NCBI GenBank assembly: GCA_030637565.1
Contig: DAOWGG010000127.1
Span: 1 to 7,636 of the forward strand
Origin: Candidatus Peregrinibacteria bacterium
Lineage (GTDB): Bacteria; Patescibacteriota; Gracilibacteria; UM-FILTER-43-11
Reading direction: 5' to 3'
Length of the DNA stretch: 7,636 nt
Shown here: positions 5,899 to 7,636 of the stretch, in pieces
Position numbering within the stretch: position 1 is the stretch's first letter
How the letters are laid out: every line of letters starts with the position of its first letter
Program-made: the position numbers and the translations under genes
Notes under the pieces: model-generated
Seen by the model: only the letters and a program-made list of their open reading frames with translations
The model's database searches: none
What the model was told of the DNA's origin: nothing

Positions 5899-6219
5899 TT
5901 ATCTCTTTTTCTTTACCACTTTAATTCCCTTTATTCCAAAAAAGAGCAATCCTACGATCAGGATTTTTAAAATATAATGACCGCCTAAATCTAAAAAGTC
6001 TCTCGTCATCGGTGTAATATTGCCAATGGCTAAATGTGAAAGAACTCCAATGGGTAACGTTAAAAATAGCCAATTCTTTTTGGGGATATCGAGCCTGAGT
6101 TTTAGGAATAGTTTTGACAATAGAGGGGAGAGCAGGTAGATTCCTAAAAATGCCGCTATAAAATCAAAAATAGCGTATCCACTGAAGCGAAATTGTCGGA
6201 GAAATTCAATTGGAACCAT
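5899..6219 (-). CDS. Small three-helix membrane protein of unknown function
   Basis: A 106-residue protein that I cannot name. Three hydrophobic helices are visible, about 14-36, 49-68 and 81-100, with a basic loop (KLFLKLRLDIPKKN, 36-49) between the first two and a strongly basic C terminus (KGIKVVKKKR) predicted to stay cytoplasmic. The segment between helices 2 and 3 (IGNITPMTRDFLDLGGH, 65-81) is polar and may be functional. The ATG at 6219 has no Shine-Dalgarno. The gene starts 20 bases after the stop of the upstream GT2 gene on the same strand, so it is probably in that operon and may support glycan assembly or export at the membrane. That role is inferred from position only. Confidence 0.75.
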   Translation of the reverse strand: MVPIEFLRQFRFSGYAIFDFIAAFLGIYLLSPLLSKLFLKLRLDIPKKNWLFLTLPIGVLSHLAIGNITPMTRDFLDLGGHYILKILIVGLLFFGIKGIKVVKKKR

Positions 6220-6239
6220 AGGGTTTTTTGTTTATGTGA

Positions 6240-7061
6240 TTATTTCTTCCTCGGATTCTTTCTCCCAAAATGCCTTATCCGATACTTCACCGCGTCCACA
6301 AAATGCTGACGGAGGATCCATTTTTGGAAGAAGTCTTTAAAACCGCCAGCGGAGGCGCGGATGCCGTCGGCGTGGACTTGGATAGAAGGTTCGTAAACCA
6401 CGCGGTAGCCCGCTTTCCATGCTTTCCAGCAGTAGTCCGGGTCGGACATGAAAATTCGATAGCGAGTGTCGAGGCCGCCGAGTTTGTTCCAAAGTTTTCG
6501 AGGGGTGATCCAGAAGCTGGATTGGAGCCAGTCGACTTCCTGAGTTTTGCTGTAGTTTAAGTCTCGGCATTCATCTTTGGCGACGAGATTTCGGATAATG
6601 GGGAGATTTCGTAATTTGGTGCGCCTTGCGATCTGAAGCGTGAGCTTAGGAAAGCGTCGTACGGTCATGGCGATGGAATTGTCTCCGTCGTTGATTTGTT
6701 TGGGGCCGAGTACACCGATTTCTGGGCTTTTCTCCATTACATCTACTAGCTTTTGAAGTGTATCTACCTTTCCCCAAAGAATATCGGGATTGACGATTAA
6801 AATATATTCGCCCTTAGAGCGAGCAACGCCTTGGTTATTCCCTTTTGGATAACCGACATTTTCATCGTTGATATAAAGTTTGATGTTGGGGAATTTTTTA
6901 AGGGACTCCAGCTTTTTGGCGTTCAATGGATTTGCGCTGTTATCGACCACAATCACTTCGTATTTAAAATCCACTTTCTGCTTGAGGATACTCTTAACAT
7001 TCTCGCAGACGCGTTTGCTTTTAAAGAAGTCGAGAATGATGATGGAAGCCTTTATTTTCAT
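6240..7061 (-). CDS. GT2 family glycosyltransferase, rhamnosyltransferase-like (WbbL type)
   Basis: A 273-residue family 2 glycosyltransferase (GT-A fold) that would move a sugar from a nucleotide donor to a surface glycan or lipid carrier at the inner face of the membrane. Visible motifs are the N-terminal strand KASIIILDF, VVDNS at 39-43 binding the nucleotide, NVGYPKGNNQGVARSKGEYI at 69-87, NPD at 91-93 in place of DXD, VDWLQSSFWITPR around 176-188, the acceptor/catalytic region DPDYCWKAWKAGYRVVYEP at 207-225, and H230 with ADGIRAS. No membrane helix is seen; the C terminus is basic. The overall pattern resembles dTDP-rhamnosyltransferases, and the nearby rmlA fits, but donor sugar is not proven. 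This is the only start in the window with a clear Shine-Dalgarno (AGGA at 7070-7067). The 3' half is unusually GC-rich. Confidence 0.88.
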   Translation of the reverse strand: MKIKASIIILDFFKSKRVCENVKSILKQKVDFKYEVIVVDNSANPLNAKKLESLKKFPNIKLYINDENVGYPKGNNQGVARSKGEYILIVNPDILWGKVDTLQKLVDVMEKSPEIGVLGPKQINDGDNSIAMTVRRFPKLTLQIARRTKLRNLPIIRNLVAKDECRDLNYSKTQEVDWLQSSFWITPRKLWNKLGGLDTRYRIFMSDPDYCWKAWKAGYRVVYEPSIQVHADGIRASAGGFKDFFQKWILRQHFVDAVKYRIRHFGRKNPRKK

Positions 7062-7070
7062 GTATTTCCT

Positions 7071-7138
7071 GTTGTGGGCCCAGTTGTTGGCCCAATTGTT
7101 GTATTAAATCCACAATGAGCCCACGATGGGGCCAACGA
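7071..7138. repeat. Cluster of direct and inverted 12-base repeats upstream of the GT2 gene
   Basis: Two tandem 12-base units, GTTGTGGGCCCA (7071-7082) and GTTGTTGGCCCA (7083-7094), face two inverted relatives, TGAGCCCACGA (7116-7126) and TGGGGCCAACGA (7127-7138). Perfect complementary pairs are GTGGGC (7074-7079) with GCCCAC (7119-7124), GTTGGCCC (7086-7093) with GGGCCAAC (7129-7136), and ATTGT (7095-7099) with ACAAT (7112-7116). The first two pairs cross, so they are alternatives or a pseudoknot. This fills the 85-base spacer and would lie in the leader of the downstream GT2. Confidence 0.7.
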
Positions 7139-7146
7139 TTGGAAAT

Positions 7147-7636
7147 CTATTTCATTAACCGTTCAATATGACTGGGGGGCATGCGGAATTTAATTTGGTC
7201 TTGCTTGCCCTTGATTTCTTCTTTAAATTCTCGGACGATTTTGAGTTGTTTTAAGAGGTATCGTTCAAAAAGGGAGGCATAAGTAAGGGCGGCGATTTTA
7301 TAGCCAAGGCTTTTGGTTCGCACTTTCAGGGAGAAATCGGGATTAAAGTTTTTTTGCATCACTACCTGTTGCCCGAAAAATGAATTTTCTTTGGTGAAAA
7401 CGGATTTGTCATCTCTTGCCTTTGTGATCCTTCTCGCAAGAAGAGGGGATTTGTGAAGATTAGTTGCCTGCCGATCGTGCCACACTTCTACATGCGGATT
7501 GAATAGGCTTTTATGACCAGCCCATTGCAGGCGATAGGCCAGCTCGACATCGTTTTTATACTGGAGCAGAGAATCGTAACATTCTGGAATACTTCGGTCA
7601 TTCTTGTACCCGATATCGTCGAGCGCGGTATCTCGG
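7147..7636 (-). CDS. GT2 family glycosyltransferase, C-terminal part (5' end beyond window)
   Basis: The frame is open from the window edge to the TAG at 7147-7149, giving the last 162 residues. The upstream part reads YKNDVELAYRLQWAG (7516-7560), the conserved acceptor/catalytic region of family 2 glycosyltransferases (acidic pair followed by the aromatic-Arg pattern), then LFNPHVEVWHDR, the usual strand and His-Asp motif after it. The C-terminal 120 residues are basic and helical (ARRITKARDDKSVFTKEN, then FKEEIKGKQDQIKF) and probably bind the membrane face or partners. A GTG at 7485 is not the start because the conserved domain continues upstream in the same frame. It is the first visible gene of the minus-strand glycan operon; the donor sugar cannot be deduced. 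Confidence 0.82.
   Translation of the reverse strand, partial: RDTALDDIGYKNDRSIPECYDSLLQYKNDVELAYRLQWAGHKSLFNPHVEVWHDRQATNLHKSPLLARRITKARDDKSVFTKENSFFGQQVVMQKNFNPDFSLKVRTKSLGYKIAALTYASLFERYLLKQLKIVREFKEEIKGKQDQIKFRMPPSHIERLMK

Noticed and set aside
6270..6570. Overlapping open frames on both strands inside the GT2 gene
   Set aside because: Long alternative frames are expected in this GC-rich patch; none has a recognisable domain or start context, and the GT2 frame carries the conserved motifs.
6831..7118. Plus-strand reading frame ending in a Val-Gly-Pro repeat
   Set aside because: It is antisense to the well-supported GT2 gene; the peptide repeat only reflects the 12-base DNA repeats in the spacer.
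7071..7138. CRISPR array
   Set aside because: The units are 12 bases with no spacers, half of them inverted, and no cas genes are present.
7147..7485. Separate small gene starting at GTG 7485
   Set aside because: The frame stays open to the window edge, and the conserved GT2 region (YKNDVELAYRL) lies upstream of that GTG, so this is the tail of a larger protein.

Overview
The window looks like chromosomal DNA from a bacterium of the Candidate Phyla Radiation (Patescibacteria). The evidence is a small two-helix type IV secretion pilin of the kind common in that group, next to an AI-2E family transporter, a short prolyl-tRNA synthetase without the large editing insertion, compact gene spacing, and almost no Shine-Dalgarno sequences. 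All genes read through in the standard code, so a Gracilibacteria/SR1-type UGA-glycine code is not in use. A Peregrinibacteria-like origin is a guess only.

Layout. Bases 1-71 are the 3' part of a tRNA-Arg (anticodon TCG), followed by a strong hairpin terminator. Bases 170-1918 (+) encode a 582-residue, highly charged helical protein of unknown function. Its stop codon directly abuts that of a convergent AI-2E family membrane protein (1919-3166, -), which lies downstream of a T4SS-pilin-like protein (3208-3648, -). A 151-base divergent spacer follows, with back-to-back promoters and an unusual inverted array of 7-base repeats. Next come proS (3800-5053, +) and a glucose-1-phosphate thymidylyltransferase gene, rfbA/rmlA (5066-5845, +), 12 bases apart and ending in a bidirectional terminator. 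The rest, on the minus strand and transcribed toward that terminator, is a surface-polysaccharide block: the C-terminal part of a GT2 glycosyltransferase (7147 to the window edge), an 85-base spacer full of inverted 12-base repeats, a second GT2 of rhamnosyltransferase type (6240-7061), and a 106-residue three-helix membrane protein (5899-6219).

How the genes work together. RmlA makes dTDP-glucose, the entry point to dTDP-rhamnose and related sugars; the two GT2 enzymes are plausible users of such activated sugars in building a cell-surface glycan. The pilin and AI-2E genes form a probable envelope operon. tRNA-Arg and ProRS are translation housekeeping.

The items most worth checking are a Cys in place of the class II motif 3 Arg in ProRS, the heptad (7-base) repeat arrays in both spacers flanking the pilin gene (one of them folding into a long hairpin against the proS start codon), and the crossing inverted repeats in front of the second GT2. 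I found no CRISPR array, transposase, integrase or defence system.
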